Program-made: the position numbers and the translations under genes
In this document: positions 7,591-14,817 of the stretch, piece after piece
Layout of the letters: every line of letters starts with the position of its first letter
How positions within the stretch are numbered: position 1 is the first letter of the stretch
Notes under the pieces: model-generated
Seen by the model: only the letters and a program-made list of their open reading frames with translations
Told to the model about the DNA's origin: nothing
Database searches by the model: none
Source of the DNA: Lachnospiraceae bacterium
GTDB lineage: Bacteria > Bacillota > Clostridia > Lachnospirales > Lachnospiraceae
Reading direction: 5' to 3'
Assembly: GCA_900751785.1 (NCBI GenBank)
Contig: CAADSM010000084.1
Span: 1 to 17,299, forward strand
DNA: 17,299 nt

Positions 7591-8870
7591 TTGATGACCG
7601 CTTGTTTATATTCATTTTGAAATGCTGTCTTGAACTTATCTGTCACGACAGAGGTATACAGATTGGATGCCAGGATGTCATTCCTGAGCATCTGCTGTCC
7701 GAGCGCGGAAATGCTGCTGCTCTCAGACAGTCTTGTGAGGACCGGGATGGAACTCTGCTCAGAGAAGAGCGAGAGGAGTTTCGACCGGCCTTTTCTGAAT
7801 CCAAGGAGGCGGGCATAAAAATGCCTGCCGTTTTCGATATATTCCTGTACATCCTTTTCCTTGATCCCAAGCATAATATGAAGAAGGGCACGGTTGATCC
7901 TGGAGTGTGTGATCTCCCGTGTTTTCAGGAGATCGCAGAACTGCTTATAATTGAAGAAGTTGTTGAGCTGGGAACAGATGCGGTTCGCCAGCTCCTCGGA
8001 GACATCCATGTAGCGTGTGAGGTCTTCCGGCTGCTTATTGAGCAGCTTGTATTTCAAGATCAGTGAAAAGTCGTTCTGATAGACCGGGTACTGCACTTTG
8101 TGATAGTCCCTGAGCAGCTCCAGGCAGCAGGCGGGAACCTGTTCCTCGAGCTCCCCGAGTACGCTGGAGAACGGCATATCTTCGAATGTGCCTCCTGACC
8201 GATCCGCCCGCAGGGATGAGGAGGAATAGGCGAGCAGGGAACGGATGGCGGAAGCGGAGCTGTACTGCCCTGAAAGAGTCTTGTCATGATAGGGCGCGCC
8301 CTGCCGCAGTATCGTATAGGGGACCATGCTGCTGTTCAGCTTCCTCAGCGCTTTCAGATATTCTATGCCGAGGATGTTGTTCGGATCATCCAGCAGGGAG
8401 GCGAGCGCATCGTTTCCTGTACAGCCAGCCAGCGCCTTCTGCCTTGCGGAAGGGTAGGACTGGCCGCTGCGCAGAGCTTCCTTTAGAAGTTCCTGGTATC
8501 CGTCCGGTTCCTCCAGGAGGATGCCGGCGATCTCCTGGAGAGCTTCCAGATCATTGCTCTCGCTTCCGAAACAGATCGAGTCCACAGCGCCAAGGTGATC
8601 CAGGAGCGAGACTGCTCCCATTGCAAAAAATTCCGCGCTTCCTGAAGCATAACATACAGGAAGCTCGAAGACTGCTCCGGCGCCGCATTTGAGTGCCATC
8701 TCAGTGCGGAGACGCTTGGGCATGACCGCGGGCGTGCCGCGCTGGACGTAATCCCCGCTCATGACGACCACGACGGTATCGGCTCCGGTTACGCGCTTTG
8801 CTTCTTCTATATGGTATAGGTGTCCGTTATGGAACGGATTGTACTCTGTGATCAAACCGACAATTTTCAT
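7584..8870 (-). CDS. tmcAL: tRNA(Met) cytidine acetate ligase (TmcAL/YlbM)
   Basis: A 428-residue nucleotidyltransferase-fold enzyme. TmcAL activates acetate with ATP to acetyl-adenylate and acetylates cytidine 34, the wobble base of elongator tRNA-Met, forming ac4C. The N-terminal adenylation site is clear: GLITEYNPFHNGH with His14 and His17 (HxGH), then VVMSGDYVQRGTPAVMPK and GAVFELPVCYASGSAEFFA. The C-terminal half is the helical, tRNA-binding part of the family. The start at 8870 is chosen because AAGGAG lies directly upstream on this strand and the family opens MKIVGLITEYNPFHNGH; the frame continues to 8903 without a better site. In Bacillus this gene neighbours DUF177-rpmF; here mgtE, pta and ackA lie between. 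Confidence 0.93.
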   Translation of the reverse strand: MKIVGLITEYNPFHNGHLYHIEEAKRVTGADTVVVVMSGDYVQRGTPAVMPKRLRTEMALKCGAGAVFELPVCYASGSAEFFAMGAVSLLDHLGAVDSICFGSESNDLEALQEIAGILLEEPDGYQELLKEALRSGQSYPSARQKALAGCTGNDALASLLDDPNNILGIEYLKALRKLNSSMVPYTILRQGAPYHDKTLSGQYSSASAIRSLLAYSSSSLRADRSGGTFEDMPFSSVLGELEEQVPACCLELLRDYHKVQYPVYQNDFSLILKYKLLNKQPEDLTRYMDVSEELANRICSQLNNFFNYKQFCDLLKTREITHSRINRALLHIMLGIKEKDVQEYIENGRHFYARLLGFRKGRSKLLSLFSEQSSIPVLTRLSESSSISALGQQMLRNDILASNLYTSVVTDKFKTAFQNEYKQAVIKI

Positions 8871-8880
8871 GAGAATCTCC

Positions 8881-8909
8881 TTGTATATCATTTCCTTAAC
8901 CATTATACT
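8881..8909 (+). promoter_or_regulatory. Sigma-A promoter for mgtE
   Basis: TTGTAT (8881-8886) and TATACT (8904-8909) are separated by 17 bases. The leader would be about 45 bases, too short for an M-box magnesium riboswitch. Confidence 0.65.
8902..8907 (-). promoter_or_regulatory. -10 box for tmcAL
   Basis: The minus strand reads TATAAT here, 31 bases before the tmcAL start codon. I find no good -35 box at the right spacing. It overlaps the mgtE -10 box on the other strand. Confidence 0.45.
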
Positions 8910-8960
8910 ATAAAAAGATGGGTTCTAGTAGAAAAAAATATCGTGAAGAGGGTGTGAGGC

Positions 8961-10313
8961 ATGGACCAGGACAGAAAACTTGATGTGGAGCAGATGACAG
9001 AACTGCTGGAGGAACATAATTTCAAACAACTGAAAGAGGAACTGGAGTCCATGCATCCGGTCGATATCGTCGATGCCCTGGATGAGCTGGATAAGAAGCA
9101 GAGGACGCTTATTTTCCGTCTGCTCGCCAAAGAAGAAGCGGCGGAAGTGTTCACGGATATGGAAAGTGACATGCGCGAAGATCTGATCAATGCCCTGACA
9201 GACTCCGAGCTGGAGGAGGTCATGGAAGAGATGTATGTAGACGATACCGTGGATGTCCTCGAGGAGATGCCCGCCAACGTGGTGGACCGTCTTCTCATGG
9301 CGACGGATGAGGAGACGCGCAAGAAGATCAATGCGCTCCTGCAGTATCCGGAGGACAGCGCGGGCAGCATCATGAATATCGAATACATCAGCCTGCGCAG
9401 GGAGATGACGGTGGCGGACGCCATCCTGAAGATCCGACAGGTCGGTATCAACAAGGAGACGATCTATACCTGCTATGTCACTGAAAAGAAGAAGCTGATC
9501 GGCATGGTCGACGTCAAAGATCTGCTGACGGCGGGAGAATCGAGGAAGATCGAAGAGATCATGGATGACAATGTCCTGTTTGCAAGGACGCTTGATGACC
9601 AGGAGTATGTGGCGAATATGATCAACAAATACGGTCTCGTGGCAATCCCGATCATCGACCATGAGGACTGTCTGGTCGGTATTGTAACGGTTGATGACGC
9701 TATGCTTGTCCTGCAGGACGAGACGACCGAGGATATCAGTATCATGGCCGGTGTCAGCCCTAATGAGGACTCGTATTTTGGGACGTCCGTGTTCCGCCAC
9801 GCGAAGAATCGTTCGCTCTGGCTCATGCTCCTCATGCTCTCCGCCACGGTCACAGGAGAGATCCTGGGGTACTATGAGGATGCTATGGCGGTCATGCCCG
9901 TACTGATCACATTTATCCCGATGCTCATGGGAACGGGCGGAAACTGCGGATCCCAGAGCTCCACACTTGTGATCCGCGGGCTTGCTGTGGGGGAGATCGA
10001 GTTTAAAGATATATTTAAAGTCATCTTTAAGGAAATCCGCATTGCCCTTGTCGTGGGAGTGCTCCTGTCTGTGGTGAACGGCATCCGGATCTATATCATG
10101 TATGACCAGAATATCATGCTCGCGCTGGCGCTTGGGATCACGATGATCGCGGTAGTCACGATGGCGAAGTGCATCGGCTGCATCCTTCCGCTCCTGGCAA
10201 AGAAGATGGGACTGGATCCGGCAATCATGGCAGCGCCGCTCATCACGACGATCCTCGACACATGTACCATTCTTGTCTACTTCAATATTGTGACAGCGTT
10301 CTTTCACATATAA
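8961..10313 (+). CDS. mgtE: Magnesium transporter MgtE
   Basis: A 450-residue Mg2+ channel/transporter of the inner membrane, working as a dimer. Residues 1 to ~125 are the helical, acidic MgtE N domain. Residues ~130-250 are a CBS pair (MVDVKDLL and LVGIVTVDDAMLVL mark the two repeats). A connecting helix follows, and from about residue 280 come five hydrophobic membrane segments. The pore signature is present: GTGGNCGSQSS in TM2 and PLITTILD in TM5, with Asp433 at the position of the ion-selecting Asp of Thermus MgtE. The cytosolic domains close the pore when intracellular Mg2+ is high, so control may be mostly at the protein level. No M-box riboswitch fits upstream. The gene appears monocistronic: a strong promoter for pta begins 100 bases after its stop. 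Confidence 0.95.
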   Translation: MDQDRKLDVEQMTELLEEHNFKQLKEELESMHPVDIVDALDELDKKQRTLIFRLLAKEEAAEVFTDMESDMREDLINALTDSELEEVMEEMYVDDTVDVLEEMPANVVDRLLMATDEETRKKINALLQYPEDSAGSIMNIEYISLRREMTVADAILKIRQVGINKETIYTCYVTEKKKLIGMVDVKDLLTAGESRKIEEIMDDNVLFARTLDDQEYVANMINKYGLVAIPIIDHEDCLVGIVTVDDAMLVLQDETTEDISIMAGVSPNEDSYFGTSVFRHAKNRSLWLMLLMLSATVTGEILGYYEDAMAVMPVLITFIPMLMGTGGNCGSQSSTLVIRGLAVGEIEFKDIFKVIFKEIRIALVVGVLLSVVNGIRIYIMYDQNIMLALALGITMIAVVTMAKCIGCILPLLAKKMGLDPAIMAAPLITTILDTCTILVYFNIVTAFFHI

Positions 10314-10339
10314 TATGGAAAGGCGTAAAAGAAGCAAGA

Positions 10340-10357
10340 TTGTTATTTTTGTAACAA
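10340..10357 (+). promoter_or_regulatory. Candidate Rex operator upstream of pta-ackA
   Basis: TTGTTA (10340-10345) and TAACAA (10352-10357) form an 18-base dyad with a 6-base centre. The clostridial Rex consensus is TTGTTAAnnnnTTAACAA; 12 of its 14 fixed bases match. Rex represses fermentation genes when NADH is low. The dyad lies about 60 bases upstream of the main pta -35 box, but it could overlap the -35 (TTGTAA, 10349-10354) of a weaker upstream promoter with -10 TAGGAT (10371-10376). The site is recognised by eye only; an AT-rich chance dyad is the alternative. Confidence 0.45.
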
Positions 10358-10416
10358 ACATAGAAAAAAATAGGATAGAATTGCCGATTGTATTTGAAAA
10401 TGCACATGAATTGTAC

Positions 10417-10445
10417 TTGTATGCAAAAATCCTTTGAGTTATAAT
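10417..10445 (+). promoter_or_regulatory. Sigma-A promoter for pta-ackA
   Basis: TTGTAT (10417-10422), a 17-base spacer and a consensus TATAAT (10440-10445). The stretch before it is A-rich, like an UP element. Transcription would start near 10452, some 32 bases before the pta start codon. Confidence 0.75.
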
Positions 10446-10463
10446 AAACGTGTTTAAAAAAAG

Positions 10464-10480
10464 TGAAAGGTGGCTTTTCA
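10464..10480 (+). other. Small hairpin enclosing the pta ribosome binding site
   Basis: TGAAAGG (10464-10470) and CTTTTCA (10474-10480) pair over seven positions, one of them G-U, with loop TGG. The Shine-Dalgarno AAAGGTGG (10466-10473) lies in the stem and loop. The hairpin is weak and its effect on translation is speculative. Confidence 0.35.
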
Positions 10481-10483
10481 ATC

Positions 10484-11485
10484 ATGGGATTTATTGATGA
10501 AATCAAGGCTAGGGCAAAGGCGGATAAAAAGACGATCATACTTCCGGAGACAGAGGACGAAAGAACTTATAAGGCTGCGGAAGCAGTCCTGAAAGAAGGC
10601 ATCGCCGACCTGATCCTGATCGGAAACAAAGAGGATATCGAGAAGAAAAAAGGCACTTATGACATTTCAGGTGCGAAGATCGTAGATCCGGCGGAAAATG
10701 ACAAGACAGAGGCATACATTGCTAAGCTTGTCGAATTGAGACAGAAAAAAGGAATGACAGAAGAGCAGGCAAGAGAGCTGCTCATGAGCAACTACATATA
10801 TTATGGCGTTATGATGGTGAAGATGGGAGATGCTGACGGAATGGTTTCCGGCGCATGCCACTCCACAGCAGACACACTTCGTCCGTGCCTTCAGATCCTG
10901 AAGACAAAACCGGGGACAAAGCTTGTATCTGCATTCTTCCTGATGGTCGTTCCGGACTGCGACATGGGCGCAAACGGAACATTTATCTTCGGCGATGCAG
11001 GACTCGAGCAGAATCCGGATCCGGAGAAGCTTGCGAACATCGCACTTTCCTCAGCAGAGTCCTTCCGCACTCTGACAGGAAAAGAGCCGATCGTGGCAAT
11101 GCTTTCCCACTCTACGAAGGGCAGCGCAAAGCATCCTGATGTAGATAAGGTCGTAGAGGCAACGAAGCTGGCACACGAGCTTGATCCGGAGCTGAAGCTT
11201 GACGGAGAACTGCAGCTTGATGCGGCGATCGTTCCGGAAGTCGGAGCATCAAAGGCACCGGGCAGCACAGTTGCAGGACATGCCAACGTACTGATCTTCC
11301 CGGATCTGGATGCGGGAAATATCGGCTACAAGCTTGTACAGAGACTTGGAAAGGCAGAGGCTTACGGACCGCTCACACAGGGAATCGCAGCACCGGTCAA
11401 CGACCTGTCCCGCGGATGCAGCGCAGAGGATATTGTCGGAGTCGTTGCGATCACAGCTGTTCAGGCGCAGGCACAGGCTCAGTAA
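10484..11485 (+). CDS. pta: Phosphate acetyltransferase
   Basis: A 333-residue enzyme converting acetyl-CoA and phosphate to acetyl-phosphate and CoA, the first step of acetate fermentation. It is the short, single-domain form without the N-terminal regulatory domains of enterobacterial Pta. Family blocks are visible: ILPETEDERT near the N-terminus, YYGVMMVKMGDADGMVSGA, and APVNDLSRGCSAED. Ser309 and Arg310 of the last block fall at the catalytic Ser and Arg positions described for the Methanosarcina enzyme. The start at 10484 gives the usual MGFIDEIK opening with AAAGGTGG 10 bases upstream; a GTG at 10463 would lie within the leader. ackA follows after 102 bases. By eye it uses more GCA, ACA and CTT codons than polA or coaE, as expected for high expression. 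Confidence 0.96.
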   Translation: MGFIDEIKARAKADKKTIILPETEDERTYKAAEAVLKEGIADLILIGNKEDIEKKKGTYDISGAKIVDPAENDKTEAYIAKLVELRQKKGMTEEQARELLMSNYIYYGVMMVKMGDADGMVSGACHSTADTLRPCLQILKTKPGTKLVSAFFLMVVPDCDMGANGTFIFGDAGLEQNPDPEKLANIALSSAESFRTLTGKEPIVAMLSHSTKGSAKHPDVDKVVEATKLAHELDPELKLDGELQLDAAIVPEVGASKAPGSTVAGHANVLIFPDLDAGNIGYKLVQRLGKAEAYGPLTQGIAAPVNDLSRGCSAEDIVGVVAITAVQAQAQAQ

Positions 11486-11587
11486 CAGGCTGAATATAAG
11501 AGTAACAGGAAGCGGACGGGAGCGTGGACGGGAACGGACACTGCTCCCTGCTCGATATATAATCAAAGGTTTTCGGGAGGAAAGAAA

Positions 11588-12784
11588 ATGAATGTATTAG
11601 TAATCAACTGTGGAAGCTCATCGCTGAAATTCCAGCTCATCAATGCAGAGACAGAGGATGTGCTGGCAAAAGGAATCTGCGAAAGGATCGGTATTGACGG
11701 ACGTCTCACATACCAGCCGACCGGCGGCGAGAAGGAGAAGTCGGATAAGCCGATGCCGACACACACAGAGGCGATCCAGTATGTGATTGAAGCACTGACA
11801 AACGCGGAGACAGGCGTTGTCAAGAGCCTGGATGAGATCGGTGCTGTCGGACACCGTGTCGTACACGGAGGAGAGAAGTTCGCTTCTTCTGTTATCATCA
11901 CAGACGAAGTGAAGAAGGCGATCGAAGAGTGCAATGAGCTGGCTCCGCTCCATAATCCGGCGAACCTGATCGGGATTGAGGCGTGCGAGAAGCTGATGCC
12001 GGACACACCGATGGCGGCAGTATTCGATACAGCGTTCCATCAGACGATGCCGGAGAAAGCTTATATGTACGGCCTTCCGTATGAGTATTATGAGAAATAT
12101 AAAGTGAGACGTTACGGCTTCCACGGGACAAGCCACAGCTATGTGTCAAAGAAAGCGGCAGAAGTGATGGAAAAACCGTATGATCAGCTGAAGACGATCG
12201 TCTGCCATCTGGGCAACGGATCCAGTGTCACCGCTGTCATGAACGGAAAGTCCGTGGACACATCAATGGGTCTGACTCCGCTGGAAGGACTGGTTATGGG
12301 AACACGCTCCGGAGATATCGATCCTGCGATTATGGAGTTTATTGCCGGCAAAGAAGACCTTGATATTGAGGGGATCATGAATGTCCTGAACAAGAAGTCG
12401 GGTGTGTTCGGACTCTCCGGCGGACTCTCGAGTGATTTCCGTGATCTCACAGACGCGATGAACAGCGGAGACAAGAAAGCGAAGATCGCCATGGATGTAT
12501 TTTCCTATAAAGTTGCGAAATATATCGGTTCCTATGCGGCTGCGATGAACGGCGTGGATGATATCGTATTTACCGCAGGCATCGGCGAGAATGATGACTA
12601 TGTAAGAGAGCAGGTGTGCAGCTATCTCGGCTATCTGGGCGTTGATTTTGACAAAGAGACGAATGACGGACTGAGAGGAACTCAGAAGGAGCTCACAAAA
12701 CCGGGCTCCAAGGTAAGAGTTTTCGTTATCCCGACCAATGAAGAGCTTGCGATCGCAAGAGAGACGCTTGCGCTTGTAAAATAA
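11588..12784 (+). CDS. ackA: Acetate kinase
   Basis: A 398-residue enzyme of the ASKHA fold that makes ATP and acetate from acetyl-phosphate and ADP, the energy-yielding step after Pta. The N-terminal phosphate-binding strand is VLVINCGSSSLKFQL, with Asn7. Further active-site residues are Arg90 (GHRVVHGG), Asp147 (FDTAFH), His179 (GFHGTSHSYV), Arg240 (GTRSGDIDP) and Glu385 (PTNEELAIAR). GGGAGG (11575-11580) precedes the ATG at a normal distance. The 102-base gap from pta holds no clear promoter or U-tract terminator, so I read pta-ackA as one operon. A hairpin without a U-tract follows the gene. Confidence 0.98.
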   Translation: MNVLVINCGSSSLKFQLINAETEDVLAKGICERIGIDGRLTYQPTGGEKEKSDKPMPTHTEAIQYVIEALTNAETGVVKSLDEIGAVGHRVVHGGEKFASSVIITDEVKKAIEECNELAPLHNPANLIGIEACEKLMPDTPMAAVFDTAFHQTMPEKAYMYGLPYEYYEKYKVRRYGFHGTSHSYVSKKAAEVMEKPYDQLKTIVCHLGNGSSVTAVMNGKSVDTSMGLTPLEGLVMGTRSGDIDPAIMEFIAGKEDLDIEGIMNVLNKKSGVFGLSGGLSSDFRDLTDAMNSGDKKAKIAMDVFSYKVAKYIGSYAAAMNGVDDIVFTAGIGENDDYVREQVCSYLGYLGVDFDKETNDGLRGTQKELTKPGSKVRVFVIPTNEELAIARETLALVK

Positions 12785-12791
12785 ATCCCAT

Positions 12792-12822
12792 ATGCCGTCC
12801 CGGCTGAAGGCAGGGACGGCAT
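12792..12822 (+). terminator. Hairpin after ackA, no U-tract
   Basis: ATGCCGTCCC (12792-12801) and GGGACGGCAT (12813-12822) form a perfect 10-bp stem with an 11-base loop, starting seven bases after the ackA stop codon. The bases after it (TGGTATG) are not a T-run, so termination would be inefficient or factor-dependent. It may instead protect the mRNA 3' end. Confidence 0.5.
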
Positions 12823-12893
12823 TGGTATGTGCCCGCCGGATATGAATAGAGATCACATTTTCGCGCAGGGTAAAAAACTTGGCATTTTTATGG

Positions 12894-12921
12894 TTGACAA
12901 ACAGGATTTACATGCTATAAT
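12894..12921 (+). promoter_or_regulatory. Near-consensus promoter for DUF177-rpmF
   Basis: A perfect TTGACA (12894-12899), a 16-base spacer and a perfect TATAAT (12916-12921) carrying an extended -10 TGC. It is the strongest promoter in the window, as suits a ribosomal protein operon. Transcription would start near 12928. Confidence 0.88.
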
Positions 12922-12950
12922 AGTCTAGGTATGAATAGGAGTAAACAATT

Positions 12951-13478
12951 ATGTTAATTAACCTATCAGACGTTTTGTCAGACCAGCATAAGGCGGTTGA
13001 AGAGACTGTGCGGCTGGAGATGGAAGAGATCCGGATGAAATCCGGGACCTACCCCATTGTCAGCAAGGAGCCGGTTCATGTGAGCGTGGAGCATATAAGG
13101 GGAAAGGAACTGCTCATCAAGGCAGATACCAGACTGACTGTTGTAATTCCATGCGACAGATGCCTGGAGGATGTCAGGCAGGAATTTGTATTAGACTGTA
13201 CAAAACATGTGGACGTAGGCCTCTCCGACGCAGAACTGACAGAGGAGCTGGATGAATCAAACTTTATTGACGGATATCATCTTGACGTGGACAAATTACT
13301 CTATAATGAGATTTTGTCAGGCTGGCCGACGAAAGTTCTCTGCAGGGAAGACTGCAGGGGATTATGCAGGATATGCGGCCGGAACCTGAATACGGGGTCC
13401 TGCGGTTGTGAAGATCCGGGACTTGATCCGAGAATGTCAGTTGTCCGTGACTTATTTAAGAATTTTAAGGAGGTGTAA
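12951..13478 (+). CDS. DUF177 / YceD family protein (YlbN-like)
   Basis: A 175-residue member of the YceD (DUF177) family, whose gene almost always sits before rpmF and which has been linked to 23S rRNA accumulation and 50S assembly. Cysteine pairs are striking: Cys68 and Cys71 (CDRC), then a cluster at 131, 135, 139, 142, 151 and 153 (CREDCRGLCRICG and CGC), probably binding zinc. The C-terminal DPRMSVVRDLF is typical of the family. AGGAG (12937-12941) precedes the start at nine bases. The gene ends inside the Shine-Dalgarno region of rpmF, so the two are cotranscribed and probably translationally coupled. The biochemical role is not settled. Confidence 0.92.
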   Translation: MLINLSDVLSDQHKAVEETVRLEMEEIRMKSGTYPIVSKEPVHVSVEHIRGKELLIKADTRLTVVIPCDRCLEDVRQEFVLDCTKHVDVGLSDAELTEELDESNFIDGYHLDVDKLLYNEILSGWPTKVLCREDCRGLCRICGRNLNTGSCGCEDPGLDPRMSVVRDLFKNFKEV

Positions 13479-13481
13479 CCT

Positions 13482-13661
13482 ATGTCAATCTGTCCAAAGA
13501 ATAAATCTTCTAAGGCAAGAAGAGATAAAAGAAGAGCTAACTGGAAGATGAGCGCTCCGAATCTTGTAAAGTGCAGCAAATGCGGCGAGCTGATGATGCC
13601 TCACCGTGTATGCAAGGCATGCGGAGCTTATAACAAACGTGAAATCATTTCCGTTGACTAA
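13482..13661 (+). CDS. rpmF: 50S ribosomal protein L32
   Basis: A 59-residue basic ribosomal protein of the large subunit. It begins MSICPKNKSSKARRDKRRAN and carries a zinc ribbon: Cys31-x2-Cys34 and Cys44-x2-Cys47, so it is the zinc-binding (C+) form. It has a perfect AAGGAGGTG Shine-Dalgarno (13467-13475), the strongest in the window, overlapping the end of the DUF177 gene. Its stop is three bases after the start of VD-TAA and 18 bases before a strong terminator. L32 of this length is normal for Firmicutes. Confidence 0.97.
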   Translation: MSICPKNKSSKARRDKRRANWKMSAPNLVKCSKCGELMMPHRVCKACGAYNKREIISVD

Positions 13662-13679
13662 TCAGAAGTTGAAAGAGAG

Positions 13680-13712
13680 GGCGTAAAAACTTTGTGTTTT
13701 ACGCCTTTTTTT
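13680..13712 (+). terminator. Intrinsic terminator after rpmF
   Basis: GGCGTAAAA (13680-13688) pairs with TTTTACGCC (13697-13705) around an 8-base loop and is followed by seven T residues (13706-13712). It closes the DUF177-rpmF unit. Confidence 0.93.
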
Positions 13713-13713
13713 G

Positions 13714-13742
13714 TTGATTTTTATATTGATTTCCAGTAGAAT
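13714..13742 (+). promoter_or_regulatory. Sigma-A promoter for plsX-acpP
   Basis: TTGATT (13714-13719), a 17-base spacer and TAGAAT (13737-13742), starting right after the upstream terminator's T-tract. I see no FapR or FabT operator over it. Confidence 0.65.
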
Positions 13743-13770
13743 TAGTTCAGTAGTGTTAGGAGGAGAAAAT

Positions 13771-14817
13771 ATGTCTGATATTACGAAAGTCGCTCTTGAC
13801 GCAATGGGCGGAGACAATGCGCCCGGAGAGATCGTCAAGGGTGCCGTGGAAGCTGTCCAGAAGAGGAAGGATATCAAGATCCTTTTGACAGGAAAAGAAG
13901 AACGTCTTCGGAAAGAGCTTTCACAGTATACTTATCCGAAGGAGCAGATCGAGATCGTGAACGCGACGGAAGTGATCGAGACTGCCGAACCTCCGGTGAA
14001 GGCGATCCGTGGAAAGAAGGATTCATCGATTGTAGTCGCTATGAAGATGGTGAAGAACGGGGAAGCGGATGCCTTTGTCTCGGCGGGAAGCACCGGTGCC
14101 GTACTCGTGGGAGGACAGGTGCTCGTCGGAAGGATCAAGGGAGTGGAGAGACCTCCGCTGGCGCCCCTTCTGCCGACTCTGAAAGGTGTTTCGCTGCTGA
14201 TCGACTGCGGGGCGAACGTAGATGCCAGACCGTCTCATCTTGTGCAGTTTGCCAGGATGGGTTCAATTTATATGGAGAGCGTCATGGGAAAGAAGAATCC
14301 GACTGTCGGTATCGTGAACATCGGCGCAGAGGAAGAGAAGGGAAATGCTCTTGTGAAGGAGACCTTCCCGCTTCTGAAGGCCTGCACGGATATCAATTTT
14401 ATCGGCAGTGTGGAGGCGAGAGATATCCCGTATGGCGCGGCAGATGTCATCGTCTGTGAAGCATTTGTGGGGAATGTGATCCTCAAGCTGTATGAAGGAG
14501 TGGGGGGAGCCCTCCTCAAGAAAGTAAAGAGCGGAATGATGGCGAATCTGCGGAGCAAGATCGGTGCATTGCTCGTGAAACCTGCGCTGAAGGCCACGAT
14601 GAAAGATTTTGACGCGAGCGAGTATGGCGGAGCACCGCTTCTTGGGCTGAACGGTCTGGTTGTGAAGACACACGGAAGTTCTACTTCCACAGAGGTGTGC
14701 AATTCAATTATTCAGTGCGTCACATTCAAAGAACAGAATATCAACGGAAAAATAAGGGCAGCCATCCAGGGGGCGCAGGACGAAGAAAAAGAAAAGAGTG
14801 TAGGAGGAGCAAAGTGA
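13771..14817 (+). CDS. plsX: Phosphate acyltransferase PlsX
   Basis: A 348-residue peripheral membrane enzyme converting acyl-ACP and phosphate to acyl-phosphate, which PlsY then uses to acylate glycerol-3-phosphate. Family blocks are ALDAMGGDNAP at residues 8-18, VSAGSTGAVL, GVERPPLAPLLPT, LIDCGANVDARPSHLVQFA and VGIVNIGAEEEKGN, in the expected order. The start at 13771 is chosen from the usual opening and AGGAGG (13758-13763) seven bases upstream; the open frame before it overlaps the promoter and terminator. The stop codon shares its last base with the acpP start (TGATG), so the two are translationally coupled. PlsX and ACP are functional partners. Confidence 0.97.
   Translation: MSDITKVALDAMGGDNAPGEIVKGAVEAVQKRKDIKILLTGKEERLRKELSQYTYPKEQIEIVNATEVIETAEPPVKAIRGKKDSSIVVAMKMVKNGEADAFVSAGSTGAVLVGGQVLVGRIKGVERPPLAPLLPTLKGVSLLIDCGANVDARPSHLVQFARMGSIYMESVMGKKNPTVGIVNIGAEEEKGNALVKETFPLLKACTDINFIGSVEARDIPYGAADVIVCEAFVGNVILKLYEGVGGALLKKVKSGMMANLRSKIGALLVKPALKATMKDFDASEYGGAPLLGLNGLVVKTHGSSTSTEVCNSIIQCVTFKEQNINGKIRAAIQGAQDEEKEKSVGGAK

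Noticed and set aside
8910..8960. M-box magnesium riboswitch before mgtE
   Set aside because: The leader is only about 45 bases, far too short, and lacks the conserved helices.
10340..10357. Terminator for mgtE at the TTGTTA/TAACAA dyad
   Set aside because: The stem is only six A/T-rich pairs and the following bases are A-rich, not a T-run. A protein-binding dyad is the better reading.
8925..10481. A 518-codon open frame antisense to mgtE
   Set aside because: Its translation is rich in His, Asp and Arg, with no recognisable domain, and it runs across the pta promoter. It is a shadow of mgtE.
11486..11587. Internal terminator or promoter between pta and ackA
   Set aside because: GGGAGC and GCTCCC could pair over a long distance, but there is no T-tract, and no -35/-10 pair stands out.
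13737..13760. FapR-type operator before plsX
   Set aside because: TTAG occurs on the strand but there is no matching inverted half at the right spacing.
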